A stretch of 64,000 bases of DNA. Source: Candidatus Zixiibacteriota bacterium. GTDB taxonomy: Bacteria; Zixibacteria; MSB-5A5; GN15; FEB-12. The translations under genes were made by a program, and so were the position numbers. Under the pieces are notes generated by a model. That model was not told the origin of the DNA and ran no database searches. It saw only the letters and a program-made list of their open reading frames with translations. The DNA lies in the NCBI GenBank assembly GCA_040752815.1, contig JBFMGC010000007.1, positions 20,647 to 84,646 on the forward strand, read 5' to 3'. Positions within the stretch are counted from its first letter, which is position 1, and every line of letters starts with the position of its first letter. Shown one piece after another: positions 18,057 through 28,121 of the stretch.

Positions 18057-18084
18057 TTGACTTTCGGGCCGAAAGAGCTATATT
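18057..18084 (+). promoter_or_regulatory. Sigma70-like promoter with palindromic operator, giant gene
   Basis: -35 TTGACT (18057-18062), 16-nt spacer, -10 TATATT (18079-18084). A perfect inverted repeat CTTTCGG-G-CCGAAAG (18061-18075) fills most of the spacer, which is where a repressor would sit. The leader to 18274 would be about 180 nt; no known riboswitch was recognised in it. Confidence 0.55.
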
Positions 18085-18273
18085 GGGACGCTTGTAGGAA
18101 TTGACGGATTTACTACCCAAGCCTTACTGCCCATAGGTCCCACAAGAAGCTCTTGGCCGCTGGAATTAAGACAGAGTCTTCTGCATGAGGTCCGCTGGCT
18201 TTTTGGGATTGCCGTACCGTCCCGATTCGTGGGGGATCGGTTTGCCGGTTCGCAATCGCACCTTGGAGGAAAG

Positions 18274-21200
18274 ATGACGAAGCGAGGGTTGCTCCTCTAC
18301 CTGACAACCTTTTTTTGCCTGGCCCTAACGGCAGCGCACTCGTCGGCCCAGATTACCGGCGATCCATCGTGGGCGCCGGTTGTGACCCTGCCCGATGACG
18401 CCACCGTGACCTGGTGCCAGGCGGATTCTATTTGCTACGATATCACGGCTGTAGATCCGGACGCCACTGATTCGATCTGGATGTCGCTCGTGAGCGGGCC
18501 GATCGAATACACGCCTACGCGCTTCGGTCACGAGTTTACGACCACGATTTGTTTCCGTCCCGAGGGATCAGGGGACTACCGGTTTGTCTGGCAGTTTGTC
18601 GATCGCCAGAATCATGTCGTAACGGATTCGGTAACCTATACGGTCGAGCTCGGCACCCCACCGAGCCTGGAAGATCAACAGTTCTCCGGCATACTCTGTG
18701 ATCTGCAGGCGCCCCGCCAGCTCAATCTCGTTTACACCGCAAACGGACGCGAGCCGACTTTCCAGCTGCTGTCTGGACCGGGAAGTATCGACCCCTCGGG
18801 CGGCCGGATCACCTACGAGCCGGACACCTCCGGCGTTTTCGAGTTTCTGGTAGCGCTTGAAACCGACTGTGGCGCCGACACGGCGACCGTTACTGACAAT
18901 CTCGCCCTAAACCTGCCGCCGTATTGCATCGGATTCGACACTACAGTCTACCTCTGCGATACGCGACAGATCTGTTTTGATATCGTGGCCCGCGACCCCG
19001 AGGGCGATCCAATCACAATCACGATGCCCGAAGGACTTGGGACATTTGTCCAGACGTCGGATTCCACCGGCCGGACCTGTTTCACGCCGCGCGAGGCTGA
19101 TTCGAGCCGGTACATCTTCATCTTTCGCGCCGCCGATAGCTGCGTGCTGGCGGCCACCGAAAAAGCCGGAGAACCGTACTGCTGTTATGATACAGTTATA
19201 GTCGATGTGGTCATAACGCTGCCGGGCGAACTGACCTGTCACAGCGATACCACGATTCACCTGTGCGTGCCGCCGGAACAGTTGCCGGTGGATATCTGCC
19301 TGGATGGCTTCTCCAGCACCTGGAAGAACAGCACGATTTCGTTTGGGACCCTCGAGGGAGATTCGCTCTGCTTCGAGGTGGATACGCTCGGTATCTACAC
19401 GATCACTTATGCCGCCTCCGACACCTGCGGCCATGTCGATACCTGCATCACCAGGGTGACTATCATGGGCAACAACGTGCCGTATGTCACCTTGGCCCGC
19501 GATCAGTCTATCGATCTCTGCGTCCCCGAGACTGTCTGTATACCGGCGGCGGCCGACGATCTGGATTTCGACCTCTACCGCGTGACCACAAACTATGGCC
19601 AGTTCAGCCGGTCATCAGGGACGATATGCTTCCTCGCGGATACGTCTGGAGCGTACACGATAATCCTGACTGCCGAAGACCTGTGCGGTTCATGGGATGC
19701 TGATACTGCGGTTGTGACTGTCGATCTCCATGCTCCGCCGATGGTCGTGCTTGGCGACGACGCCGAGATTGCGCTCTGCGATCTGCAGGAAGTTTGTATT
19801 GATGCCACAGTAACCGGCGAGAACATTCAATACTTCGCCACTTCCACCGGCGCGCACTACAACGAGCAGACCAGCGAGGTATGCTTCACTCCGAAGGCGT
19901 CGGGAACGTATGAAGTGTTTCTGCAGGCCATAGATGACTGTGACCGGGTTGTGGCTGACACAGTTGTGATCGAGGTCTCCATCGGCAGCGCGCCCGCCAT
20001 CTCGAACTTCCGCGACACCACCGTCTATCTCTGCTATCCGCGCCAGATCTGTCTTGACCTGAATATAAGCGATTCGGACAACGATATCGCCGGCGTGGCT
20101 GTCAATCGCGGTCAATATGCAAACAACCAAGTCTGTTTCGTACCGTACAGCATGGGCATCTACAAGCTGATCGTGACCGCTACTGACAGCTGCGGGCACG
20201 TCGAAGTCGATACGGCCGAAGTGACCGTGAAGACCGATCAGGGGATAAGTTTAGTCACACCCGGTGACACCACGATTTTCCTCTGCGAACCGGACACGCT
20301 CTGTTTCCCGATTGGAGGGATACCTGAAGGGGCTCAGGTGTCGGTGAGTGGTATTGCAACTTATTGGGATGCCGTTACCAATTCTATTTGCTTCTATTCT
20401 GACTGCTGTCTCGAGAACAAGTTGACTGTTTCGGTTACGACTGAGTGCGGGACATATTCGAAGTCGTTCACGGTCGACGTGCAGACCAACAGCCGCCCGG
20501 TGGTATTCCTGCCTAAAGACACGACGTTACTCCTGTGCGAGCCGGAGACTGTCTGTCTTCCCGTGGCGATAAGCGATATAGACGGTAATGTGGCGAGTGT
20601 CGCCGTAACGGGCGGAACCTATAATGCTTACGACCGCACGGTCTGCTTTGAAGCTCTCGAGGAGGGCGTGCACCAGATTGACGTCACCGTGACCGATTCG
20701 TGCGGCGCGGTGGCGACTGACAGGATGACGGTGACGGTGACGCTCAACGAAGCTCCGTGGGTTAGGTCAACACTGGCGGATTCGGTATTTCGCCAGTGTG
20801 AGCTCTCCGAGGTGTGCATCCCGATAGAATTTGCCGACCCTGACGGTCAGCAGGTTACCATCACGGTTTCGGGTGGCTACTTGCAGGAACCGCCATCGGG
20901 CAACACCGCAAACGTCTGCTTTGTACCGTCTTCCTACGGTGATAACTGTATCGATATTTATGTAATCGACCCTTGTGGTGAGTCGGACACCGCTCATGGA
21001 TGTGTGGCGATAGCCGAGCCGTCAACGATTGCTATTGACTGCCCTGTGACCATAGCCAACACGCAGTGTGGCCCCGGACAGTACTGCGTGGATATTCCAA
21101 TTACCGGCGAATACCAGACGGTTACTACGAATATCGGTACCTGGTCAAACGGCACCTGGTGTGTAGATGTGAGCGAGCCAATCGTTGGCAATCTGGAAAT

Positions 21201-24200
21201 CATCGCGGTCGGTGAATGTAATGTCGATTCATGTATCGTTCCACTGAACCTGATTCCGGTCGAACCGCCACTGCTTGTCTGCCCCACGGATGTGGATACG
21301 CTGTTGTGCGGGCCGAGTATCATCGTATTTGACGTGCCACTCTTGTCGGCAGCTGGACCGGACGAGTCTGTCACGGCCAACGCACCTGCCACTGTTGAGA
21401 TCATCGGGCGAACTGCGCGGCTAAGCGTCCCGATTAGTGAGCCGGGACAGCAGGTCATCACGCTGACCCATTTCAACCCGCCGTGCGAGCCATATGTGTG
21501 TAGTTTCATAGTGAACGCCCGCTTCAACACTCCGCCGGTGCTGGCAGTCGAGGGAACGACCGTTGAAAGCTGCACTTTGCAGGAAATCTGTGTACCGTTC
21601 AGCTACTTTGACAGCGAAAACAACGTGGTGAGCATCCGCAGCGACGCGGGCCCCGTGACCTGGGCAAACGGCGTCGGTCAGGTATGCTTTACTCCAGCTT
21701 CCTTCGGCATTCATGAGTTGACTCTTACGGCAGTTGACACCTGCGACGCAATGTACGAAGTGCCGTTTTCGGTGACCATCAACCAACTGCCGTCTGTGGC
21801 TATCGAGTGCCCCAGCTTTGTCACTCCCCCGACTTACTGCGGTTTCGAGCTGCACTGTCTCGATCTCCCGATCGGTGGTCAAGTCGACTCGGTAGTGACC
21901 AATTACGGTGCCTGGGCGAACGGGCAGCTGTGTTTCGACATTAATGAGCCTGGCACCTATGACCTGCTGACGATTGCCTACGGCCCGTGCAATGTTGACA
22001 GTTGCATATTCCCGGTAGTCTACCTCGAACCGGTAAACGTCATGTGCAGCGTGGTCGACAGCACCGTGGTCCTGTGCGAAGAGATACCTACTACTGTCAG
22101 CATTCCGGTGGCGATAACAGGAGACGACGTTCAGTACGAAATCCGCCCGAACACGTATCCGTACGCAAACGGCGCCGTCGACGTCAGCTTCAGCCGCGCA
22201 GGCCAGTATCCGGTCACCGTGGTAGCCTGGAACGACTGCAGTCGCGACAGTTGCGACTTTGTTGTCATTGCCGAGGTGAACGCCCCGCCGGTGGTCACGC
22301 TTCCCGCCGATTATCAGGTCATCCAGTGCACGTTCGCTGAACTCTGTGTACCGATAACGGTTGTCGATCCGGATAATGACCTGGTCGTGATTCGTACCTC
22401 GCTGGGCGTCATCAATGGCAGCCAGGTCTGCTTTACGCCCAATGCCTACGGCGAGTACGAGATTGTAGTGACCGCGACCGATGATTGCGGCGGAGTCGGA
22501 GTCGGTGCGATCACGATTACAGTGGTCGAGGGAACAACTGTTGCCCTCACCTGTCCCGATGGTCCTATCTCCGTTGACATTGACTTGCCGGGCGACGTGC
22601 GGATACCCGTTGGTGTGCAGCCGCCCGGTTTCGACGTTACCGTTAGCCCGTCAGGCACGTACGATCACGCTACCGGCGAGGTCGTGGTTCAGATAGAGTC
22701 CGAGGGCTTGTACCAGTTCCTGGTCAAGTCAGTGGCGGATTGTAACACCGATAGCTGCAAGATTACGCTCGAGGTCGGCCAGTACATACCGCCGTTTGTC
22801 GAGTGTGTTGCTGAGTCCGATACGCTGCTGTGTCTTTCCCAGGCGCGCCAGGTATGTCTGCCGGTGACGGTTTATGGAACCGACGTACTGGTTGAGGTTA
22901 CGCCGCCCGCATTGTTCACCGGCGACGCCGTCTGCCTGGATGTCACCGCGCCGGGCGACTATGTGATCGATATCAAGGCCTACACAGATCGCGATACCGT
23001 CACCTGCCAGTCTGTTCTTCATGTGACCGGCGGCAACCCGCCGCTGCTGACCATGCCGCAGACTCTGGACTATACTCTTTGCGGCGTGGGCGAAGTCTGC
23101 TTTGACGTAACGATGGAGGACGCCGAGTTTGATATCACGAGTATAGTGGTCAACCACGGCTCGTATGACATCAACCGAGGGCAGATCTGCTTCCTGGCGG
23201 ATACGGCGGGTACGTATGTCATTGAAATGACAGTAGCTGATTCCTGCGGGAATGCAACGACTCGTAGCACCGCCGCCACCATCGACTTCAACCAGCCGCC
23301 GCAGGTCAGCCTGGGAGACGACAGGCGCGTGTTCGCCTGCACCTTGGGCGAAGTCTGTGTCGATGTCTCGATTGTCACTGATGATCCGGTGACAGTGACG
23401 ACATCGCTCGGTCACTACGATCCCGAAGCGGGTCAGGTCTGCTTCCTACCTGAGCAGCCCGGGCTGTACGAATTAACGGTCGAAGTTACCGATCAGTGCG
23501 GTCAAAAAGCGTCTGACATAGTTATTGTAGAAGTAGATGCCAATGATCCTCCGCAGATCACGCCGCTCAGAGATACGACGATCTATCTTTGCTATCCGCG
23601 TGTTATCTGCCTGGACGCCCTGGTTAGTGATCCCGATGGCAACCTGGCCTCGGTAACCACGTCGCGAGGCAAGTATGAGAACGGCACGGTGTGTTTCGCC
23701 CCGTACAGCATGGGTGAGTATAGAGTCGTCGTGACCGCCACCGACGAGTGTGGCGCAACCGTTACGGATGAGGCTATAGTTACGGTCCGCACTGATCAGG
23801 GCATTAACCTCGTTTGTCCCGAGGATCAGACCGTCTTCCTCTGCGAGCCGGACACGCTCTGCTTCCCGATAGGGGGTGTTCCCGATGGCGCCACGGTAAC
23901 GGTTCAGGGTATCGCCGCCTGGTGGGATCCGGCCACCCAGTCGGTCTGCTTCTATTCCGACTGTTGCCTCGAAAACAAGCTGACGGTTTCGGTAACGACC
24001 CCTTGCGGCACGTACTCGTGCAGCTTTACGGTCAGTGTTCAGACTAACAGCCGTCCTATCGTTCTGCTACCACGTGACACCACTGTTATACAGTGCCAGC
24101 TCGAACGCATCTGCCTTCCGGTAGGAATCAGCGATATCGACGGCAACATCCGCAATGTCCAGGTTACCGGCGCAAGTTATGATGCCTACTCACGCACTGT

Positions 24201-27200
24201 GTGTTTCACTCCGCCAGCGCCGGGCAGATACACAATCGATGTCGCCGTCACCGACTCGTGCGGGGCAGTGGGAACCGACCGGATGGTAGTCGACGTGAAC
24301 CTCAATCAGCCGCCGGTTATAGTCTACACGCCCAAAGATACTGTCTACAAGCAGTGCCAACCGGAGGAGATTTGCCTGCCGGTAGGCGTAAGTGATCCGG
24401 ACAATAACATAGCCGACGTGACAGTCACCGGCGGCTACTACGACGCCCAGACCGGCAAGGTTTGTATCCTGCCGCAGGGTGTTGGTACTTTCTGCGCCCA
24501 GATCACAATTACCGACAAGTGCGGCCTGAGCGCGACTCAGGAGGTGTGTGTTGAGGTTTCCGATGGCGACCGCGTGGATATCCAGTGCCAATCCCCGGAA
24601 CCGCTGACTCTGTGCGAACCCCAGACTGTGTGCGTGGCCGTGCCCGTAGTGGGCACAGATTACACCGTAACTACCAGCTACGGCTCCTGGAGCAATAACG
24701 AGCTCTGTTTTGTCGCGGATACGTCGGGCAGTTACCGAATCAGGCTGATCGCTACCGCCCAGTGCAACGCGGATACCTGTTTTGTCACCGTGCCGGTGAC
24801 GATCCTGCCGACACTAAGCGTGACATGCCCCGCCAATGACTCTCAGTTCCTCTGCGGAGCAGATACCCTCTGCTACCCGTTCAGCTTCACCCCAGCGAAC
24901 GCCACAGTCACAGTCAGCGCTCCGGCGTACCTGAGCGGCGGGCAGGTCTGTGTGCCGGTCCTTCAGCCGGGGACACAGACAATTCGCCTGACGGTATCGA
25001 ACCAGTGCGGAACGGTCGAGTGCTCGTTCACGGTGACGACCACATTTAACGGTGCGCCGGTAGTTTTGGCGGGAACAGATCGCAACTACGTCGAATGTAA
25101 TCTGCACGAAGTCTGCTTCCCGATCAGCATCTCCGATCCGAATAGTAATATCACCGAGCGTACCACGTCGGCGGGTCGCCTTGTCGGCGATGCCCAGCTT
25201 TGTTTCACGCCGCCGAGCTATGGCACGCACCAGATCATCATCCGGGTGGTCGATGCCTGCGGCTTATCTGACGCCGACACTGTTTTGGTGGACTACACGC
25301 TGGGTGCGAGCGCCTCGATACAGTGTCCCGATGGCACGCAGTACGCTTCGGTGTGCGGTGTCGACACCATTTGCATTCTCGCGCCGATCACACCCGCCAA
25401 CGCCACGGTGACTATTCGACCGTCCGGAATCTACAAACCCCAGACCGGCGAAGTCTGCATCCCGGTCAGCCAGGGCGGGACAATCCCGGTGGAGATCATC
25501 GCGGCCGCACAGTGTGGCGCCGATACCTGTCGCTTCAATTTGGAAGTCGATATGGGCGTCAAGCCGGTCGTGCAGTGTCCGGGCAGAATCGATACGCTGC
25601 TCTGTCTCGTCACTCCCGATACACTAAGAGTGCCGATCACGGCCAGCGGGACCGGGCTCCAGGTAAATGTCAATCCGACGGGTTATTATGCCGCCGGCTA
25701 TGTCAATCTGCCGATCACTCAGGCCGGGCAACACAACTTCGAGGTGATTGCCTTTGGCCGCTGTGGCGCCGACACCTGTGAGATCGAAGTAAATGTGACG
25801 GCCGACCAGGCGCCATTGCTCACCGTACCCACCCAAATGACTTTCGAACGCTGCCCCGATGATATCGATGACATATGCATAGGCGGCATATTTGCGACGG
25901 ATGCCGAGTCCGACGTGACCATCACCAAAGTCTGTGGCCCCGGTTCATTTGTCTCGCAATCAGGCGACAGCGGAGCGGTCTGTTTCGTTCCCGCGTCGTT
26001 CGGACAGGTGCAGTTCTGTTTCGAGGCCACCGATGGCTGCCATGTGGTGCAGAAGACGTTCTTGGTGAACGTGACTGTCAAGCCTGACTGCGACGTGTGT
26101 GTGCGGTTGTCTATCGACGGCGGTGCTGATTCGCCGGTTGGTTTGCGGAAGAAAGTGGCCGTCAACGTAGAAACTAACGATCCCATCGGGGGATTCGATA
26201 TTCTCATCGGCTACGACAAGTCGGCGCTCATCTTCCAGTTGGGTTCGATGGCGGGCGGTGACGCGGAGGCGTGGGAGTACTTCACCTGGGCGTCCGACGT
26301 AGGATCATGTAGTGGCTGCCCCACAGGGGTCGTTCGATTTGTCGGAATAGCAGATCGCAACAACGGCGCGGCGCATCCGCCGGACTCGGCCTACCGGCCG
26401 AACGGCAAGCTGTTCGATATCGAATATCTGATTGTCAATGACCAGAACCTCGGCAACCAGTTCGTGCCGATATCATTCGTCTGGAACGACTGCAGCGATA
26501 ATGCCCTCTCGGATACCACCGGCACGATTCTGTATATCGACAGCCGCGTCTACAACCCCGAAGGGCAGGTCATCTGGGATGAGTTTGACGACGCCAATTA
26601 TCCGGAATCGGCCCGCCAGAGTGGTTTGGGGGCGCCGGATACCTGTATTGTCGAGGGCGCCAAGTCTCAGGCGGTGCGGTGTGTGGAGTTCCACAACGGC
26701 GGCATTAAGATTATCAGTCCTGAGGACATTGACGACCGCGGTGATATCAACCTGAATATGATAGCCTATGAAATCGCCGACGCGGTCGTTTTCACGAACT
26801 ACTTCATCCGCGGGCTTGCGGCGTTCACCATAAATGTGGCAGGCCAGATCGCGGCCACCGACGTTAACGCCGATGGTTTGACGCTGACAGTGGCTGACTT
26901 GTCGCTGCTCATTCGTGTCATTATCGGTGACGCCAACCCTATTCCGAAGGTGACACCGTACGCGGAGCGGGCGGAAGTGATTACGACGCTTGACGGCGGC
27001 GCGATGCGTATCGGAGTCGAAACGGCGCACGGAATCGGCGCGGCGTATCTCGTGTATGACATCGCGCCGGGAACGGAAGTGGGCGAGCCTTACCTGCTGC
27101 CGGCAGCCGCGGATTTCGATCTGCGCTCGGGCATCCTTGATGGCCAGCTGCGACTGCTCCTCTATGACATCGGCACTGCGGAAGTCGACGCCGGATTACA

Positions 27201-27588
27201 GGAACTTATCGAGATTCCTGTTTTGGGCGAAGGTGTGCTCACCCTGGCGCACGCGGAAATAGTCGACTACCAGAGCCGGCCGTACCTGGCCGCCGCGGCA
27301 TCGTTGCTGCCGGACGAGTACGAGCTGAGGCAGAATTACCCCAACCCGTTTAACCCGTCGACCACGATCAGCTTCGCGCTTCCCGTGTCCACCGGCTGGA
27401 GCCTGAAGGTTTACAACATCGCCGGCGCCATGGTCTGGGAGCAGGGCGGCAATAGCGCGGGCGGAGTGGTGGATGTTGTGTGGGACGGTCGCAGTTCGGA
27501 CGGCGATCTGGTGGCATCGGGCGTGTACCTGTACCGTCTCGACGCGAACACTTATTCAAACACTCGGAAGATGATTCTTCTGAAGTAG
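18274..27588 (+). CDS. Giant secreted modular protein: about 30 Ig-like modules, cohesin-like and dockerin-like domains, T9SS-type sorting domain
   Basis: A 3104-residue extracellular or surface protein; function unknown, probably structural or adhesive. The ATG at 18274 has GGAGGAAAG upstream and begins a signal peptide ending near 'AHSSAQ'. Residues about 27-2606 are roughly 30 tandem modules of 80-90 residues. Typical features are an early 'LC...VC' cysteine pair, a 'D.D.N'-type loop, 'VCF.P...G.Y' and 'ATD.CG...DT'. Residues 2607-2755 resemble a cohesin domain ('IGGFDILIGYDKSALIF'). Residues 2823-2890 hold dockerin-like repeats ('GDINLNM', 'DVNADGLTLTVADLSLLI'). The C-terminus from 3016 ('YELRQNYPNPFNPST' to 'KMILLK') is a type-A T9SS/FlgD-like sorting domain. 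Modules 5-16 and 19-30 are an in-register internal duplication offset by 3558 nt. The very high cysteine content implies many disulfides. Confidence 0.85.
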   Translation: MTKRGLLLYLTTFFCLALTAAHSSAQITGDPSWAPVVTLPDDATVTWCQADSICYDITAVDPDATDSIWMSLVSGPIEYTPTRFGHEFTTTICFRPEGSGDYRFVWQFVDRQNHVVTDSVTYTVELGTPPSLEDQQFSGILCDLQAPRQLNLVYTANGREPTFQLLSGPGSIDPSGGRITYEPDTSGVFEFLVALETDCGADTATVTDNLALNLPPYCIGFDTTVYLCDTRQICFDIVARDPEGDPITITMPEGLGTFVQTSDSTGRTCFTPREADSSRYIFIFRAADSCVLAATEKAGEPYCCYDTVIVDVVITLPGELTCHSDTTIHLCVPPEQLPVDICLDGFSSTWKNSTISFGTLEGDSLCFEVDTLGIYTITYAASDTCGHVDTCITRVTIMGNNVPYVTLARDQSIDLCVPETVCIPAAADDLDFDLYRVTTNYGQFSRSSGTICFLADTSGAYTIILTAEDLCGSWDADTAVVTVDLHAPPMVVLGDDAEIALCDLQEVCIDATVTGENIQYFATSTGAHYNEQTSEVCFTPKASGTYEVFLQAIDDCDRVVADTVVIEVSIGSAPAISNFRDTTVYLCYPRQICLDLNISDSDNDIAGVAVNRGQYANNQVCFVPYSMGIYKLIVTATDSCGHVEVDTAEVTVKTDQGISLVTPGDTTIFLCEPDTLCFPIGGIPEGAQVSVSGIATYWDAVTNSICFYSDCCLENKLTVSVTTECGTYSKSFTVDVQTNSRPVVFLPKDTTLLLCEPETVCLPVAISDIDGNVASVAVTGGTYNAYDRTVCFEALEEGVHQIDVTVTDSCGAVATDRMTVTVTLNEAPWVRSTLADSVFRQCELSEVCIPIEFADPDGQQVTITVSGGYLQEPPSGNTANVCFVPSSYGDNCIDIYVIDPCGESDTAHGCVAIAEPSTIAIDCPVTIANTQCGPGQYCVDIPITGEYQTVTTNIGTWSNGTWCVDVSEPIVGNLEIIAVGECNVDSCIVPLNLIPVEPPLLVCPTDVDTLLCGPSIIVFDVPLLSAAGPDESVTANAPATVEIIGRTARLSVPISEPGQQVITLTHFNPPCEPYVCSFIVNARFNTPPVLAVEGTTVESCTLQEICVPFSYFDSENNVVSIRSDAGPVTWANGVGQVCFTPASFGIHELTLTAVDTCDAMYEVPFSVTINQLPSVAIECPSFVTPPTYCGFELHCLDLPIGGQVDSVVTNYGAWANGQLCFDINEPGTYDLLTIAYGPCNVDSCIFPVVYLEPVNVMCSVVDSTVVLCEEIPTTVSIPVAITGDDVQYEIRPNTYPYANGAVDVSFSRAGQYPVTVVAWNDCSRDSCDFVVIAEVNAPPVVTLPADYQVIQCTFAELCVPITVVDPDNDLVVIRTSLGVINGSQVCFTPNAYGEYEIVVTATDDCGGVGVGAITITVVEGTTVALTCPDGPISVDIDLPGDVRIPVGVQPPGFDVTVSPSGTYDHATGEVVVQIESEGLYQFLVKSVADCNTDSCKITLEVGQYIPPFVECVAESDTLLCLSQARQVCLPVTVYGTDVLVEVTPPALFTGDAVCLDVTAPGDYVIDIKAYTDRDTVTCQSVLHVTGGNPPLLTMPQTLDYTLCGVGEVCFDVTMEDAEFDITSIVVNHGSYDINRGQICFLADTAGTYVIEMTVADSCGNATTRSTAATIDFNQPPQVSLGDDRRVFACTLGEVCVDVSIVTDDPVTVTTSLGHYDPEAGQVCFLPEQPGLYELTVEVTDQCGQKASDIVIVEVDANDPPQITPLRDTTIYLCYPRVICLDALVSDPDGNLASVTTSRGKYENGTVCFAPYSMGEYRVVVTATDECGATVTDEAIVTVRTDQGINLVCPEDQTVFLCEPDTLCFPIGGVPDGATVTVQGIAAWWDPATQSVCFYSDCCLENKLTVSVTTPCGTYSCSFTVSVQTNSRPIVLLPRDTTVIQCQLERICLPVGISDIDGNIRNVQVTGASYDAYSRTVCFTPPAPGRYTIDVAVTDSCGAVGTDRMVVDVNLNQPPVIVYTPKDTVYKQCQPEEICLPVGVSDPDNNIADVTVTGGYYDAQTGKVCILPQGVGTFCAQITITDKCGLSATQEVCVEVSDGDRVDIQCQSPEPLTLCEPQTVCVAVPVVGTDYTVTTSYGSWSNNELCFVADTSGSYRIRLIATAQCNADTCFVTVPVTILPTLSVTCPANDSQFLCGADTLCYPFSFTPANATVTVSAPAYLSGGQVCVPVLQPGTQTIRLTVSNQCGTVECSFTVTTTFNGAPVVLAGTDRNYVECNLHEVCFPISISDPNSNITERTTSAGRLVGDAQLCFTPPSYGTHQIIIRVVDACGLSDADTVLVDYTLGASASIQCPDGTQYASVCGVDTICILAPITPANATVTIRPSGIYKPQTGEVCIPVSQGGTIPVEIIAAAQCGADTCRFNLEVDMGVKPVVQCPGRIDTLLCLVTPDTLRVPITASGTGLQVNVNPTGYYAAGYVNLPITQAGQHNFEVIAFGRCGADTCEIEVNVTADQAPLLTVPTQMTFERCPDDIDDICIGGIFATDAESDVTITKVCGPGSFVSQSGDSGAVCFVPASFGQVQFCFEATDGCHVVQKTFLVNVTVKPDCDVCVRLSIDGGADSPVGLRKKVAVNVETNDPIGGFDILIGYDKSALIFQLGSMAGGDAEAWEYFTWASDVGSCSGCPTGVVRFVGIADRNNGAAHPPDSAYRPNGKLFDIEYLIVNDQNLGNQFVPISFVWNDCSDNALSDTTGTILYIDSRVYNPEGQVIWDEFDDANYPESARQSGLGAPDTCIVEGAKSQAVRCVEFHNGGIKIISPEDIDDRGDINLNMIAYEIADAVVFTNYFIRGLAAFTINVAGQIAATDVNADGLTLTVADLSLLIRVIIGDANPIPKVTPYAERAEVITTLDGGAMRIGVETAHGIGAAYLVYDIAPGTEVGEPYLLPAAADFDLRSGILDGQLRLLLYDIGTAEVDAGLQELIEIPVLGEGVLTLAHAEIVDYQSRPYLAAAASLLPDEYELRQNYPNPFNPSTTISFALPVSTGWSLKVYNIAGAMVWEQGGNSAGGVVDVVWDGRSSDGDLVASGVYLYRLDANTYSNTRKMILLK

Positions 27589-27611
27589 TAGTATCTTCTC
27601 ATCTTTCCTCT

Positions 27612-27656
27612 CGAGGCGTTCGTGTCCCGGCAGTGACGCGGACGCCTCGTTTATTT
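27612..27656 (+). terminator. Rho-independent terminator of the giant gene
   Basis: Stem CGAGGCGT (27612-27619) pairs with ACGCCTCG (27642-27649), with an inner CG/GC extension, and is followed by TTTATTT. It lies between the convergent giant gene and rlmH; its T-rich tail faces the plus strand and overlaps the rlmH stop. Confidence 0.7.
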
Positions 27657-28121
27657 GTGGTAGTCGGTCCCCCGGAGAATTGAATAGGCGCGGTACAACT
27701 GTTCGAGCAGTATGAGCCGCACCAGTTGGTGAGAGAACGTCAGACTGGAGAGCGACCAAACCTCGTTGGCGTGTTCCAGCAATCGCTTGTCGAGACCCCA
27801 GGCGCCGCCTATTACGAAAACCACCGTGCCGCGTGAATCAACCTCGACTTGCTGAAGCCGTTTGGCCAGCGCGGGGGAGTCATATGCCCGGCCACGATCA
27901 TGCAGAGCTATGTAGTACTCATGGCCGATCGCCCCGGCGAGTTTCCCGCTCTCTTTGGCCTTTATTACTTCGGGGGAGAGCGACACAGTCGACTTCAGCG
28001 TGGGGAGGAATTTCAGTTCTACCCCTGCGAATCGGGACAACAGCTTGACATAATGATCGCAGCCGTCGCTAATCCAGCGATCTTTGTCCTTGCCTACAGT
28101 GATAATCCGGATGTTAAGCAA
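27651..28121 (-). CDS. rlmH: 23S rRNA (pseudouridine-1915-N3)-methyltransferase
   Basis: SPOUT-class methyltransferase acting on 70S ribosomes at pseudouridine 1915. The 156-residue protein opens 'MLNIRIITVGKDKDRWI' and has the knot motifs 'FVIGGAWGLDKRLLEHANEVWSLSSLTFSHQLVRLILLEQLYRAYSI' (residues about 100-146) and the terminal 'YHK', all typical. The longer frame is rejected: a TTG at 28121 gives the exact family length, overlaps the yjbQ stop by 8 nt and has AAGG 9 nt upstream. Last gene of the dtd-to-rlmH operon. Confidence 0.92.
   Translation of the reverse strand: MLNIRIITVGKDKDRWISDGCDHYVKLLSRFAGVELKFLPTLKSTVSLSPEVIKAKESGKLAGAIGHEYYIALHDRGRAYDSPALAKRLQQVEVDSRGTVVFVIGGAWGLDKRLLEHANEVWSLSSLTFSHQLVRLILLEQLYRAYSILRGTDYHK

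Larger units (their letters stand above)
17663..18273. other. Long regulatory intergenic region before the giant gene
   Basis: About 610 bp without a supported gene; a short minus-strand frame at 17866-18120 has no recognisable features. The right half holds a sigma54-like promoter (18014-18029), a sigma70-like promoter (18057-18084) and a GGAGGAAAG ribosome site just before the ATG at 18274. The left half (17663-17990) shows no clear feature. Confidence 0.6.

Noticed and set aside
17866..18120. 84-codon minus-strand frame in the long intergenic region
   Set aside because: No ribosome site, no recognisable domain, and it runs across the predicted sigma54 and sigma70 promoters.
18091..18273. 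Leader of the giant gene as a possible c-di-GMP riboswitch
   Set aside because: None of the conserved core segments of the GEMM classes could be found; only ordinary leader sequence and a ribosome site are seen.
19468..26094. Tandem repeats as a CRISPR-like or satellite array
   Set aside because: The repetition is in coding sequence with module length of 80-90 residues and synonymous divergence; there are no short identical DNA repeats with unique spacers.
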